DNA of 64,000 nucleotides, taken from Phytomonospora sp040655735 (lineage in GTDB: Bacteria > Actinomycetota > Actinomycetes > Mycobacteriales > Micromonosporaceae). This document shows, in pieces, positions 25,201 through 33,721 of this stretch. The notes under the pieces are model-generated. The model was given only the letters and a program-made list of their open reading frames with translations. It did not search any database and was not told the DNA's origin. How positions within the stretch are numbered: the first letter of the stretch is position 1; each line of letters starts with the position of its first letter. The position numbers and the translations under genes were made by a program. The DNA lies in the NCBI RefSeq assembly GCF_040655735.1, contig NZ_JBFAKK010000018.1:92060-156059 (forward strand). Reading direction: 5' to 3'.

Positions 25201-26700
25201 ATGGACCTCGACACCGACGTCGCCATCGCCGGCGGCGGACCCGTCGGCATGCTGCTCGCGACCGAACTCGCCCGCCTCGGCGTGCGCACCCTCGTGCTGG
25301 AGAAGCTGGCCGCCCCGACCGGCGAGTCCAAGGCCGGGACGCTGCACGCCCGCACCGCCCAGACACTCGACCGGCGCGGCCTCCTCGAAGCCGTCCAGCC
25401 CGGTCCCGGTCTGGCCCGCGCGAGGCCCGGCCGCCCGGTGCGCTTCCACTTCGCCGGAATGTTCGACCTCGACCTTTCCCGCGTCGTCACCGAGGGTCCC
25501 GCCCTGGTCGGCAGCCCGCAGGCCTACGCCGAGGAGGTCTTCGCCCGGCTCGCCACGCGCCTGGGAGCCCGCGTCGAACGCGACAGCGAGGTCACCGGGC
25601 TCACCGAGGAGACCGACCACGTCCGCCTGGACGTCACCGACTCCGCCGGACGCGCCCGCACGGTCACCGCGGCTTGGGCCGTCGGCACCGACGGCGCCCG
25701 CAGCACCATCCGGCGCGCGGCGGGGATCGGCTTCGAGGGCACCCCGCCGACCCTGTCGGCGCTGATGGGCGAGGTCCGGCTGACCGACCTCCACGACGCT
25801 CCACAGGGCTGGCAGCGCACGCCCAGGGGCTGGACGATGGTCTGGCCCAACCCCTACGGGCACAGCCGCGTCGCCACCTACGACTTCCGCGGCCCCCACC
25901 CCGACCGCCGCTCCCCGGTCACTCTCGACGAGCTGAGCGGTGAGATGTCGCGCATCACCGGACGCCCGGTCCCCATGGACTCCCCGCGCTGGCTGACCCG
26001 CTTCACCGACGCCGCCCTCCAGGCCGCCGAGTATCGCCGAGGGCGGGTCCTGCTGGCCGGAGACGCCGCCCACGTGCACTTCCCGGCGGGCGGCCAGGGA
26101 CTCAACCTCGGCCTGCAGGACGCGGTCAACCTCGGCTGGAAACTGGCCGCCGAGGTCGCCGGGCACGCCCCCGCCGGCCTCCTCGACACCTACCACCGCG
26201 AACGGCACCCTGTCGCCGCCCGCGTCCTGGCCAACGTGCGCGCCCAGGTCGCCCTGATGAACCCCGACCCGCGCACCGACTCCCTGCGCGAACTGTTCCG
26301 CGAGATGATGCACCTCGACGACGTCAACGTCTTCCTCGGCGGCATGATCAGCGGCGCCGACATCGCCTACGACCTCGGACCGGCCGACGACCCCTACGCG
26401 GGAGCCTTCGCCCCCGACCTGAACCTCAAGACCGCCGAAGGGCCCGTCCGGCTCGCCGAGCTCCTGCGCACCGGACGCCCGGTGTTCGTCGACCTCGCCG
26501 ACCGCGCCGACCTCCGTGCGGTCGCCGCCGGGTGGTCGGCGCGCGTGGACAGCGTCACGGCCGTACCCGAGGAGACCGTCAACGCCGAGACGCTGCTGAT
26601 CCGCCCCGACGGCTATCTCGCCCTCAGCACCAGGGCCGGAGACGAAAAAGAGGCCGAGCGCCTTCGTACGGCGCTCGGCCTCTGGTTCGGGCGGGCGTGA
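25201..26700 (+). CDS. FAD-dependent aromatic-ring monooxygenase
   Basis: A 499-residue group A flavoprotein hydroxylase of the PHBH/PheA/MhpA type. The Rossmann motif AIAGGGPVGMLLATELARLG is at residues 8-27. The DG motif WAVGTDGARSTIRRAAG and the GD motif LLAGDAAHVHFPAGGQGLNL are intact. The C-terminal 120 residues look like the thioredoxin-fold extension seen in such hydroxylases. AGGGG precedes the ATG by five bases. The enzyme would hydroxylate an aromatic compound (polyketide, antibiotic such as rifampicin/tetracycline class, or phenol) using NAD(P)H and O2. It stands in the place where actinobacteria usually carry nrnA, in the opposite orientation. Confidence 0.93.
   Translation: MDLDTDVAIAGGGPVGMLLATELARLGVRTLVLEKLAAPTGESKAGTLHARTAQTLDRRGLLEAVQPGPGLARARPGRPVRFHFAGMFDLDLSRVVTEGPALVGSPQAYAEEVFARLATRLGARVERDSEVTGLTEETDHVRLDVTDSAGRARTVTAAWAVGTDGARSTIRRAAGIGFEGTPPTLSALMGEVRLTDLHDAPQGWQRTPRGWTMVWPNPYGHSRVATYDFRGPHPDRRSPVTLDELSGEMSRITGRPVPMDSPRWLTRFTDAALQAAEYRRGRVLLAGDAAHVHFPAGGQGLNLGLQDAVNLGWKLAAEVAGHAPAGLLDTYHRERHPVAARVLANVRAQVALMNPDPRTDSLRELFREMMHLDDVNVFLGGMISGADIAYDLGPADDPYAGAFAPDLNLKTAEGPVRLAELLRTGRPVFVDLADRADLRAVAAGWSARVDSVTAVPEETVNAETLLIRPDGYLALSTRAGDEKEAERLRTALGLWFGRA
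26649..26683 (-). terminator. rbfA terminator located inside the convergent monooxygenase gene
   Basis: A perfect 14-bp stem (AGAGGCCGAGCGCC and complement) with a seven-base loop. On the minus strand it is followed by five T residues (CTTTTTCGTC), a canonical intrinsic terminator. It lies 39 bp beyond the rbfA stop and within the last 17 codons of the plus-strand monooxygenase. Confidence 0.85.
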
Positions 26701-26721
26701 CCGGCACGCCCACCCCGTGGA

Positions 26722-27153
26722 TCAGACGTCCTCGTCCTCGTCGGCGGTCCGGTACGGGTTGGCCTCACCCGCGTACCGGGCCCCGGCGGCCTGGCGCTGC
26801 ACCTGGGCGTCGGCCTCACGGGCCTTCTCCAGCAGCTCGTCGATGTGCTGGACCTGCTCGGGCACCGCATCGGTGACGAAGGCCAGCGACGGCGTGTGCC
26901 GCAGGCCCAGGGCCCGCCCCACGCTCGTGCGGATGAGTCCCTTGGCGCTCTCCAGCGCCGCGGCGCTTGCCGCGCGCTCCTCGGCGTCACCGAGGACGGT
27001 GTAGTAGACCGTCGCCTCGCGAAGGTCGTTGGTGAGCCGCGCGTCGGTGATGGTCACCATGCCCAGGCGCGGGTCCTTGACCTGCTTGCGCAGCGCCGCG
27101 GCGGTGAGCTCGTGGATCCGCCCGGCGAGCCGTCGCACTCGTGCCTCGCTCAT
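26722..27153 (-). CDS. rbfA: 30S ribosome-binding factor A
   Basis: A 143-residue KH-fold factor that binds the 30S subunit during 16S rRNA maturation and cold adaptation. ARVRRLAGRIHELTAAALRK, DPRLGMVTITDARLTNDL, AKGLIRTSVGRALGLRHTPSL and VQHIDELLEKARE are the standard segments. ATG 27151-27153 is preferred (GGAAGG about ten bases upstream); an in-frame GTG three codons earlier is possible. The tail is acidic. It follows the DUF503 gene by 48 bp in the conserved infB-DUF503-rbfA order. Confidence 0.95.
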   Translation of the reverse strand: MSEARVRRLAGRIHELTAAALRKQVKDPRLGMVTITDARLTNDLREATVYYTVLGDAEERAASAAALESAKGLIRTSVGRALGLRHTPSLAFVTDAVPEQVQHIDELLEKAREADAQVQRQAAGARYAGEANPYRTADEDEDV

Positions 27154-27201
27154 GTCAATCACACCTTCCGCACGTGTTCCAACTGGCTGTGCCCACCATG
27201 G

Positions 27202-27495
27202 CTAGTCGTCCTCGCCGTACAGGCGCCTGCGCACCGAGAGCAGATCGAATTCGGGATGCCCCACGACGGTGCGCTCGCACGCGTCGAGCACCGCGGTCAC
27301 ATGACCGGACTCGGCGGCGATGACGGCGACACCGATCTCGGCACGCCCGTGGAGGTCCTGCGCGCCCACCTCGGCGACCGCGACCTCGATCTTGCGGAGG
27401 GCGGCGATGACGGGGCGGATGTAGGACCGTTTGGCCTTCAGCGACCGGGAATCCCCGGGAAGCAGGAGGTCGAAGATCGCCGTTCCGGTGAACAC
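27202..27495 (-). CDS. DUF503 protein (YlxP-like)
   Basis: A 97-residue small protein of the YlxP/DUF503 family, universally found beside infB and rbfA and thought to act in ribosome assembly. Core: MFTGTAIFDLLLPGDSRSLK then AKRSYIRPVIAALRKIEVAV, SGHVTAVLDACERTV. The GTG start has no clear Shine-Dalgarno. In the standard operon it follows infB directly; here the rhamnogalacturonan lyase gene and two terminators stand between, so DUF503-rbfA must have its own promoter in the roughly 110 bp upstream. Confidence 0.93.
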   Translation of the reverse strand: MFTGTAIFDLLLPGDSRSLKAKRSYIRPVIAALRKIEVAVAEVGAQDLHGRAEIGVAVIAAESGHVTAVLDACERTVVGHPEFDLLSVRRRLYGEDD

Positions 27496-27608
27496 CGCGC
27501 CAGCTTACGCCGGGAGCGGGGGGTTGGCACAGCTGGTTTCCCGCCCCGGAGTGGCGTGAAGCCGCCGCGGAACGCCGGTGGTGACCCGCACCGCACCCGT
27601 GTATGGAA

Positions 27609-27636
27609 GGGGCGGCGGGCCATCGCCCGCCGCCCC
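27609..27636 (-). terminator. Terminator hairpin after the rhamnogalacturonan lyase gene
   Basis: A perfect 12-bp stem (GGGGCGGCGGGC and complement) with a CATC loop, starting six bases past the stop codon. It isolates the lyase gene from DUF503-rbfA. Confidence 0.8.
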
Positions 27637-27642
27637 CGGCCG

Positions 27643-29910
27643 TCACAGGAAGAAACTCGGGTGCGGCGGCTGGTTGTAGGCGGTGTTCTGCCAGGCCAGA
27701 GCCACTCGGTACTGCGTATCGTGCAGCAACGTCGTCAACCGCGTCCCCGTCTGGATCGGCGTAGAGTAGATCCGCAGCGCCGAACTGTTCGACGTGCGCC
27801 ACACGACCTCCTCGCGCCAGTCGCCGAACAGGTCGCCCGAGATCGCCGGGGTCGCCTTGGTGCCGTTGTTGGCCGCCACCCCGGAACCGGTGAGCAGGCG
27901 CGTGTCGCCGCTCGTGCCGTACTTGTCGACATGCGTGGCGTCGAGCAGCTCACGGACGGTGTCGCCGTCCCACCACAGCAGGAAGTTCGCCGAGGACGGC
28001 TTGCGGCCGACATCACCCCCTGTCGGGCTGCGCAGGTTCGACACCGCCGAGGACCACGACTCCGCGCCCGGACTCCCCGCGTAGATGTTCGCGCTGACGC
28101 CGCGGCCGTTGTCACCGGCCGCCGGAGTACTCCAGTAGAAGGCCCCGGTGCGCGCGTTGCCGAACCACGAACTCGGCTTCGAGGCGTCCTCGGCCACGTC
28201 GAAGACCTCAAGGCCGGGACGGGAGGGGTCGAGATCGCCGACGTGCAGCGCGTCCCCGTGGCCGTTGCCGGTGTTCCACAGCGCCGAGCCGTCGTCGTTG
28301 ACGCACATCGCGCCGAACACGATCTCGTCACGGCCGTCGGCGTCGACGTCGGCGATGGACAGGTTGTGGTTGCCCTGACCCCGGTACTGACTGCCGGCCG
28401 AGTTGCTGTCGAAAGTCCAGCGACGGGTCAGCGAGCCGTTGCGGAAGTCCCACGCCACGATCACCGCACGCGTGTAGTACCCGCGCGACATGATCAGGCT
28501 CGGCCGCTGCCCGTCGAGGTAGGCCGTGCCGGCCAGGAAGCGGTCGACGCGGTTGCCGTAGGAGTCGCCCCAGTCGGCGACGTTTCCCCGCGCCGGGAGG
28601 TACGACACCGTCGACAGCGCGCGCCCGGTCGCCCCGTCGAACATCGTCAGGTACTCCGGACCGCTCAGGACGTACCCCGACGAGTTGCGGTAATCGGCCG
28701 AGGAACTGCCGATGACCCCGCCGGCACCGTCGACCGTCGCGTCGGCGGTCTTCATGGCCACCTCGGCACGGCCGTCGCCGCTGTAGTCGTAGACCTGGAA
28801 CTGCGTGTAGTGCGCACCGGCGCGGATGTTGCGGCCCAGATTGATCCGCCACAACCGCTGCCCGTTGATCCGGTAGGCGTCGACATAGACGTTTCCGGTG
28901 TAGCCCGACTGCGAGTTGTCCTTGGCGTTGCTCGGGTCCCACTTCACCACGAACTCCAGCCGGCCGTCGCCGTCGAGGTCGCCGACACTGGCGTCGTTGG
29001 CCGAGTACGTGTAGGACTCACCGCTCGGCGTAGTCCCGCCCGACGGGATTTGCAGCGGCACGTCGAGATAGCCCGAACCGAACTGGAGAGCCGCCGGCGA
29101 GTCCGGTTGCTCCACTCCCCCGACCACCGCGCGGACCGTGTAGGCCGCGCCCGCAGCCGCGCCGGAGTCGAGCAGGTTCGTCGCACCGGTCAGCGGACTG
29201 GAGTTCACCTTCGTCCCGGCCCGGTAGACGTTGAACGCCACACCCGACGGGTCGCTCGCCAGCAACCGCCAGGTCACCAGGTTGCCGCTGCCCGAGCGCA
29301 CGCTGACCACACCCCGGTCGAGCGCCTCCAGCTGCCGTCCGGAAGGCGCGGCCGTCACGGGCACGAGCGCCCACTGCTGGTTGGCCGCCCCGGTGTCGGC
29401 GAACTGCGAGATGCGACCGCCGTGCGCCGTCGACCACTCCCACACGTCGAGGGCCTTGCCGCTGTTGCGGTTGATGAACTTCACGTACCCGCTGTCGGTG
29501 TCGACCACCTGAAACTGCTGGTTGGCCCCGTTGAGGTCGCTCCACTGGCCGACGGTCGCGCCGTCGGCGGTCGACCAGTCCCACACCTCCAGGACCTTGC
29601 CGGAATGGCGGGCCTTGAGGCGGTAGTAGCCGCCCCCCGAGTCGACGAACTGGAACTGCTGGTGGGCGGCGTCGGCCCGGCCCCACTGCTGGAGCGTCGC
29701 ACCGTCGGCGGTCGAACCGCCGGTGATGTCGAAGACCAGCCCGTTGAGGCGCGAGACCAGGACGTAGTAGGCGGACGGATCGATCACGGCCGCGCTCGCC
29801 GGCGGCGGCGCGGCGACCACCAGACCCGCCACCACCGTTAAGGCGACGGTGACGGCGGCGAGAAGACGGGTGAGGAGACTACGAGGACATGGAGTGCCGG
29901 ACATCATCAT
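27643..29910 (-). CDS. Secreted rhamnogalacturonan lyase (PL11) with ricin-type lectin domain
   Basis: About 755 residues. A signal peptide is followed by APPPASAAV. Residues about 42-180 are a ricin-B/CBM13-like module with repeated QW motifs (ADAAHQQFQFV, LNGANQQFQVV, TGAANQQWALV). An FN3-like stretch follows (residues 200-290), then an eight-bladed propeller with Ca-binding-type loops (DLDGDGRLEFVVKWD, DYSGDGRAEVAMKTAD, DVDADGRDEIVFGAM). The last parts match PL11 enzymes such as YesW/YesX, which cleave the rhamnose-galacturonate backbone of pectin. Start is MMMSGTP; three consecutive ATGs make the exact one uncertain. It has its own terminator and lies between infB and DUF503, an atypical place. 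Confidence 0.92.
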   Translation of the reverse strand: MMMSGTPCPRSLLTRLLAAVTVALTVVAGLVVAAPPPASAAVIDPSAYYVLVSRLNGLVFDITGGSTADGATLQQWGRADAAHQQFQFVDSGGGYYRLKARHSGKVLEVWDWSTADGATVGQWSDLNGANQQFQVVDTDSGYVKFINRNSGKALDVWEWSTAHGGRISQFADTGAANQQWALVPVTAAPSGRQLEALDRGVVSVRSGSGNLVTWRLLASDPSGVAFNVYRAGTKVNSSPLTGATNLLDSGAAAGAAYTVRAVVGGVEQPDSPAALQFGSGYLDVPLQIPSGGTTPSGESYTYSANDASVGDLDGDGRLEFVVKWDPSNAKDNSQSGYTGNVYVDAYRINGQRLWRINLGRNIRAGAHYTQFQVYDYSGDGRAEVAMKTADATVDGAGGVIGSSSADYRNSSGYVLSGPEYLTMFDGATGRALSTVSYLPARGNVADWGDSYGNRVDRFLAGTAYLDGQRPSLIMSRGYYTRAVIVAWDFRNGSLTRRWTFDSNSAGSQYRGQGNHNLSIADVDADGRDEIVFGAMCVNDDGSALWNTGNGHGDALHVGDLDPSRPGLEVFDVAEDASKPSSWFGNARTGAFYWSTPAAGDNGRGVSANIYAGSPGAESWSSAVSNLRSPTGGDVGRKPSSANFLLWWDGDTVRELLDATHVDKYGTSGDTRLLTGSGVAANNGTKATPAISGDLFGDWREEVVWRTSNSSALRIYSTPIQTGTRLTTLLHDTQYRVALAWQNTAYNQPPHPSFFL

Positions 29911-30056
29911 GAGAACCCCGAAAGGCGTCGAGGGAAAAGGGTCGAGCGCTCCACACACGACACTCCCAGAGCCCACCGGACTGGTCAACACCTGCGAGGA
30001 CTTAATCCGATCCTGCAACAAACCCGCCGAACCCCGCAGGGCGGCGCACAACGAGA

Positions 30057-30085
30057 CGCCGCCCGGGACCAGGTCCCGGGCGGCG
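30057..30085 (-). terminator. Terminator hairpin after infB
   Basis: A near-perfect palindrome with a 14-bp stem (CGCCGCCCGGGACC and complement) and a one-base centre, located 25 bp beyond the infB stop. It separates infB from the lyase gene. Confidence 0.75.
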
Positions 30086-30110
30086 CCGTCGTCTACGGAT
30101 CAGGTTCGCG

Positions 30111-33100
30111 TTACACGCGCTCCTTCTCCCGCATCTCGAAGGTCTCGATGATGTCGCCGACCTCCACGTTGTTGTAGCCCTTCAAGGTCACACCGCACTC
30201 GAAGCCCTCGCGGACCTCCGTCGCGTCGTCCTTGAAGCGCCGCAGCGACGCGATGGTGAGGTTGTCGGCCACGACCGCACCGTCGCGCAGAAGACGCGCG
30301 CTGGTGTTCCGCTTGATGATGCCGTCGCGGACGATCGAACCGGCGATGTTGCCGAACTTCGACGAACGGAAGACCTCGCGGACCTCCGCCGAACCGAGCT
30401 CGACCTCTTCGTAGATCGGCTTGAGCAGACCCTTGAGCGCGGCCTCGATCTCCTCGATCGCGTGGTAGATGACCGTGTAGTACCGGATCTCCACGTGCTC
30501 GCGGTCGGCCATCTCGCGCGCCCGGTTGTCGGCCCGCACGTTGAAGCCGAGAATGATCGTCGAGTCGCCGGTACGGGCGAGGTTGACGTCGTTCTCCGTG
30601 ATGGCGCCCACGCCGCGGTGAATGATCCGCAGGTGGACCTCGTCGGAGATCTCGATCTTCGTGAGGGCGTCTTCCAGAGCCTCGACGGAACCGGACACGT
30701 CACCCTTGATGATGATCGAGAGGGTGCTGCGCTCGCCCTCCTTGATCGTCTCCATGAAGTTCTCAAGGGTGGGTCGGCCACGGCTCGCCGCCTGCTGGGC
30801 CGCGCGGACGCGGGCCTGGCGCTGCTCGGCGATCTGGCGGGCCACACGGTCCTCGTCGACGACGAGGAACATGTCACCGGCGCCGGGCACCGAGGTCAGA
30901 CCGAGCACCAGCACCGGACGCGAAGGACCGGCCTCGGCGACGGTGTTGCCGTGCTCGTCGAGCATGGCCCGGATACGGCCGTGCGCGTCGCCGGCGACGA
31001 TCGAGTCGCCGACCTTGAGCGTGCCGCGCTGGACCAGCACCGTCGCGACGGGGCCGCGGCCCTTGTCGAGGTGCGCCTCGATCGCGACACCCTGCGCCTG
31101 ACCGTCGACGGGGGCGCGCAGTTCGAGCGCCGCGTCGGTGGTCAGCAGGATGCCCTCGAGGAGCGTGTCGATGCCGATACCCGGCTTCGCCGCGACGTCG
31201 ACGAACAGCGTGTCGCCGCCGTACTCCTCGGCGACCAGTCCGTACTCGGTGAGCTGCTGGCGCACCTTGGCCGGGTTGGCGTCGGGAAGGTCGGTCTTGT
31301 TGACCGCCACGACCACCGGGACACCGGCGGCCTGAGCGTGGTTGAGCGCCTCGATCGTCTGCGGCATGACACCGTCGTTCGCGGCGACGACCAGCACGAC
31401 GATGTCGGTCACCTGCGCACCACGAGCACGCATGGCGGTGAACGCCTCGTGACCCGGGGTGTCGATGAACGTCAGCGCGCGCTGCTCACCCTCGTGCTCC
31501 ACCTGCACCTGGTAGGCGCCGATGTGCTGGGTGATGCCACCCGCCTCGCGGTCCACCACGTTGGCGCGGCGGATCGCGTCGAGGAGCTTCGTCTTACCGT
31601 GGTCGACGTGACCCATGACGGTCACGACCGGCGGCCGCTGCGGCTCCTCGGAGTCGTCATCGTCGTCGCCGAGCTCGATACCGAAGCGGGCCAGCAGATC
31701 GCGGTCCTCTTCCTCCGGGCTGACGATCTGGATGTCGAAGCCGAGGTGCTCGCCGAGAAGCTGAAGCGTCTCGTCGGTGCACGACTGCGTCGCGGTCACC
31801 ATCTCGCCCAGGTTGAACATCTCCTGGACGAGCGTGCCCGGGTTGGCGTTGATCTTGTCGGCGAAGTCCGCGAGCGAGGCACCGCGAGCGAGCCGGACCG
31901 TCTGGCCCTGGCCCTTCGGGGCGCCCGAGCTCATGGTCGGGGCCGACAGGTTGTCGAATTCCTGTCTGCGCTGCTTCTTCGACTTGCGACCGCGCGACGG
32001 GCGACCGCCGGGACGCCCGAAGGCACCCGCCGTACCGCCACCGCGACCGCGGCCGCCGCCACCGGGACGACCGCCACCGCGGAAGCCACCACCGGCCGGG
32101 GCGCCACCGCCACCGCCGGCTCCGGCACCGCCGCCTGCGCCGCCACCGCGGAATCCACCGCCGCCGCCGCCACCGCCGGGACGGAATCCTCCGCCGCCGC
32201 CGGCACCGCCGCCGCGGTAGTTACCGCCGCCGCCCGCGCCTGCGCCGCCACCCGGGCCGCCACGACCCGGAGCACCGGTTCCGGCACCGCCGGGACCGCC
32301 ACGACCACGGCCGCCACCAGGGCCACCGCGACCGCCACCGCTGGGGCCGGGACGCGATGAGGGCATCATCGACGGGCTCGGCCGCGGGGGCATGTTGGAC
32401 GGGCTGGGACGCGGGCCGCCGGGACGCTCGCCACCGCCGCCACCGGGAGCGGCGGGCTTGGCGCCGGCCGGACCTGGACGCGGAGCGGGAGCCGACTGGC
32501 CGCCGACCCCGAAGGGGTTGCGGGGACCGGGACGGGGACCCGGGGCACGAGCCGGTGCGGGACCGCCGGACGTCGCCGGACGCGCGGGAGGCTTGTCGCC
32601 GCCCTCGTCCTTCTTACGCTTCGCGGCCTCGGTCGCGGCCTTGACCGCGGCCTCCTGCTCCTGCTTCAACTTGGCCGCGCGGGCTTCCGCCGCGGCGACC
32701 TCGATGTCGTGGGCGCTCGCCGGCTTGGCCGGCGGGGCCGGACGGGGACCGGGACGCGGTCCCGCCGGGCCGGGCTTGCGGGCCGGAGCCGGGGTGGGCG
32801 TCGCCGCCGCCTCGACCTTCTCGGCCACCTGCTCGGCGGCGGGTTTGGCGGTCTCGGTGCTCTCGCCTTCGGACTTGGTCGTCTTCGAGGGGGCCTTCGG
32901 CCCCGGACGAGGTCCTGGTTTGACGGCGCCACCGGGCGCCGCCTTGGTCGGTGCCGCCGCGGCCGGGGCGGAAGCCTCCGGCGCCGGAGCGGCCTGACTC
33001 TGATCGGATGCGTAAACCTCACGCAGCCGTCGCGCGACTGGAGCCTCTACCGTGCTCGACGCGGCTTTGACGAACTCACCAAGATCTTTGAGCTTGTTGA

Positions 33101-33164
33101 GGACATCCTTGCTGGACACGCCGAGCTCTTTGGCGAGCTCGTGTACGCGGGCCTTGCCTGCCAC
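30111..33164 (-). CDS. infB: Translation initiation factor IF-2
   Basis: About 1017 residues. The GTG start (VAGKARVHELAKELGV) has GAGGAG five bases upstream. IF2-N module at residues 1-55, then about 430 residues of Ala/Pro/Lys-rich and Gly-rich low complexity (GGGGGFRGGG-type runs), then a second IF2-N-like piece. The GTPase domain is near residues 513-680 with GHVDHGKT, DTPGHEAF and NKTD motifs. Domains II and III and the fMet-tRNA-binding C2 domain end the protein (RVYDGIIKRN-type and GFECGVTLKGYNNVEVGD). It places initiator tRNA on the 30S subunit. The Gly-rich tract is long, as in Streptomyces. Confidence 0.97.
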   Translation of the reverse strand: MAGKARVHELAKELGVSSKDVLNKLKDLGEFVKAASSTVEAPVARRLREVYASDQSQAAPAPEASAPAAAAPTKAAPGGAVKPGPRPGPKAPSKTTKSEGESTETAKPAAEQVAEKVEAAATPTPAPARKPGPAGPRPGPRPAPPAKPASAHDIEVAAAEARAAKLKQEQEAAVKAATEAAKRKKDEGGDKPPARPATSGGPAPARAPGPRPGPRNPFGVGGQSAPAPRPGPAGAKPAAPGGGGGERPGGPRPSPSNMPPRPSPSMMPSSRPGPSGGGRGGPGGGRGRGGPGGAGTGAPGRGGPGGGAGAGGGGNYRGGGAGGGGGFRPGGGGGGGGFRGGGAGGGAGAGGGGGAPAGGGFRGGGRPGGGGRGRGGGTAGAFGRPGGRPSRGRKSKKQRRQEFDNLSAPTMSSGAPKGQGQTVRLARGASLADFADKINANPGTLVQEMFNLGEMVTATQSCTDETLQLLGEHLGFDIQIVSPEEEDRDLLARFGIELGDDDDDSEEPQRPPVVTVMGHVDHGKTKLLDAIRRANVVDREAGGITQHIGAYQVQVEHEGEQRALTFIDTPGHEAFTAMRARGAQVTDIVVLVVAANDGVMPQTIEALNHAQAAGVPVVVAVNKTDLPDANPAKVRQQLTEYGLVAEEYGGDTLFVDVAAKPGIGIDTLLEGILLTTDAALELRAPVDGQAQGVAIEAHLDKGRGPVATVLVQRGTLKVGDSIVAGDAHGRIRAMLDEHGNTVAEAGPSRPVLVLGLTSVPGAGDMFLVVDEDRVARQIAEQRQARVRAAQQAASRGRPTLENFMETIKEGERSTLSIIIKGDVSGSVEALEDALTKIEISDEVHLRIIHRGVGAITENDVNLARTGDSTIILGFNVRADNRAREMADREHVEIRYYTVIYHAIEEIEAALKGLLKPIYEEVELGSAEVREVFRSSKFGNIAGSIVRDGIIKRNTSARLLRDGAVVADNLTIASLRRFKDDATEVREGFECGVTLKGYNNVEVGDIIETFEMREKERV

Positions 33165-33271
33165 TGCACTCCTCATCTCGAGGTCGTGCGGGCGTCGGCC
33201 CGCGCGACCTCACTTGTGCACTTGAAGCCTGGTCATTTCAGCGACTTCATCGTGTGCTCATGTCGGTCTAC

Positions 33272-33607
33272 CTAACCTTTGGTCGTTGAGGACGGCCGCG
33301 GTTCGCGTTCGTCTTCGGTGGCCGGAGTCGCCGCGTGGGCCTGCTCGATGTACTCCGCCAGTGCGGCGGTGTCCACGACACCGGTCAGACGAAGCGCGCG
33401 CCCGAAGGCGCGGCGGCGGTCGGCCAGTGCGAGGCAGGCTGGGTCGGGATGCACGTGCGCTCCCCGTCCCGGCAGTCTGCGAGCGGGGTCGACGACCAAC
33501 CGGAGACCGGTGGTGTGTCCGACCGCGATTACCCGCAGCAACTCAGTGGACCGCACGCGTCGACGGCAACCCACACAAGTGCGGATGACCGGTGCGCGTC
33601 GGACCAC
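33272..33607 (-). CDS. YlxR-family (DUF448) RNA-binding protein
   Basis: A protein of about 111 residues with the YlxR fold: IRTCVGCRRRVRSTELLRVI, VVDPARRLPGRGAHVHPDPA, CLALADRRRAFGRALRL. The family lies between nusA and infB in most bacteria and has been linked to nucleoid or RNase P association. The start is uncertain: GTG 33605-33607 (VVRRAPVIRT) fits the family N-terminus, while an ATG at 33674-33676 would add a nonconserved extension. The Cys pair is retained in CVGC. The C-terminal tail is acidic and disordered. Confidence 0.9.
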   Translation of the reverse strand: MVRRAPVIRTCVGCRRRVRSTELLRVIAVGHTTGLRLVVDPARRLPGRGAHVHPDPACLALADRRRAFGRALRLTGVVDTAALAEYIEQAHAATPATEDEREPRPSSTTKG

Positions 33608-33721
33608 AGGAAAGTCTACCGTTCCTAACGAGTAAGCGGGACTCGCCCCCGCACGGTGCACGGGCCTCAACCACATGGGCGATCCCGGTCTTCCCGATTC
33701 AGCGGGGGCGTGAGACGGGTC

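Noticed and set aside
26845..29841. A 998-codon plus-strand frame across rbfA, DUF503 and the lyase
   Set aside because: Composition artefact; Arg/Val/Gly-rich without family marks, and opposite to recognised genes.
30462..32360. A 632-codon plus-strand frame opposite infB with Ala/Thr/Gly runs
   Set aside because: Mirror of the Gly-rich and GTPase parts of IF-2; the IF-2 motifs are unambiguous on the minus strand.
31960..32380. Short direct repeats suggesting a CRISPR-like array
   Set aside because: They are codons of the glycine-rich IF-2 linker; spacing is irregular and there are no spacers or cas genes.
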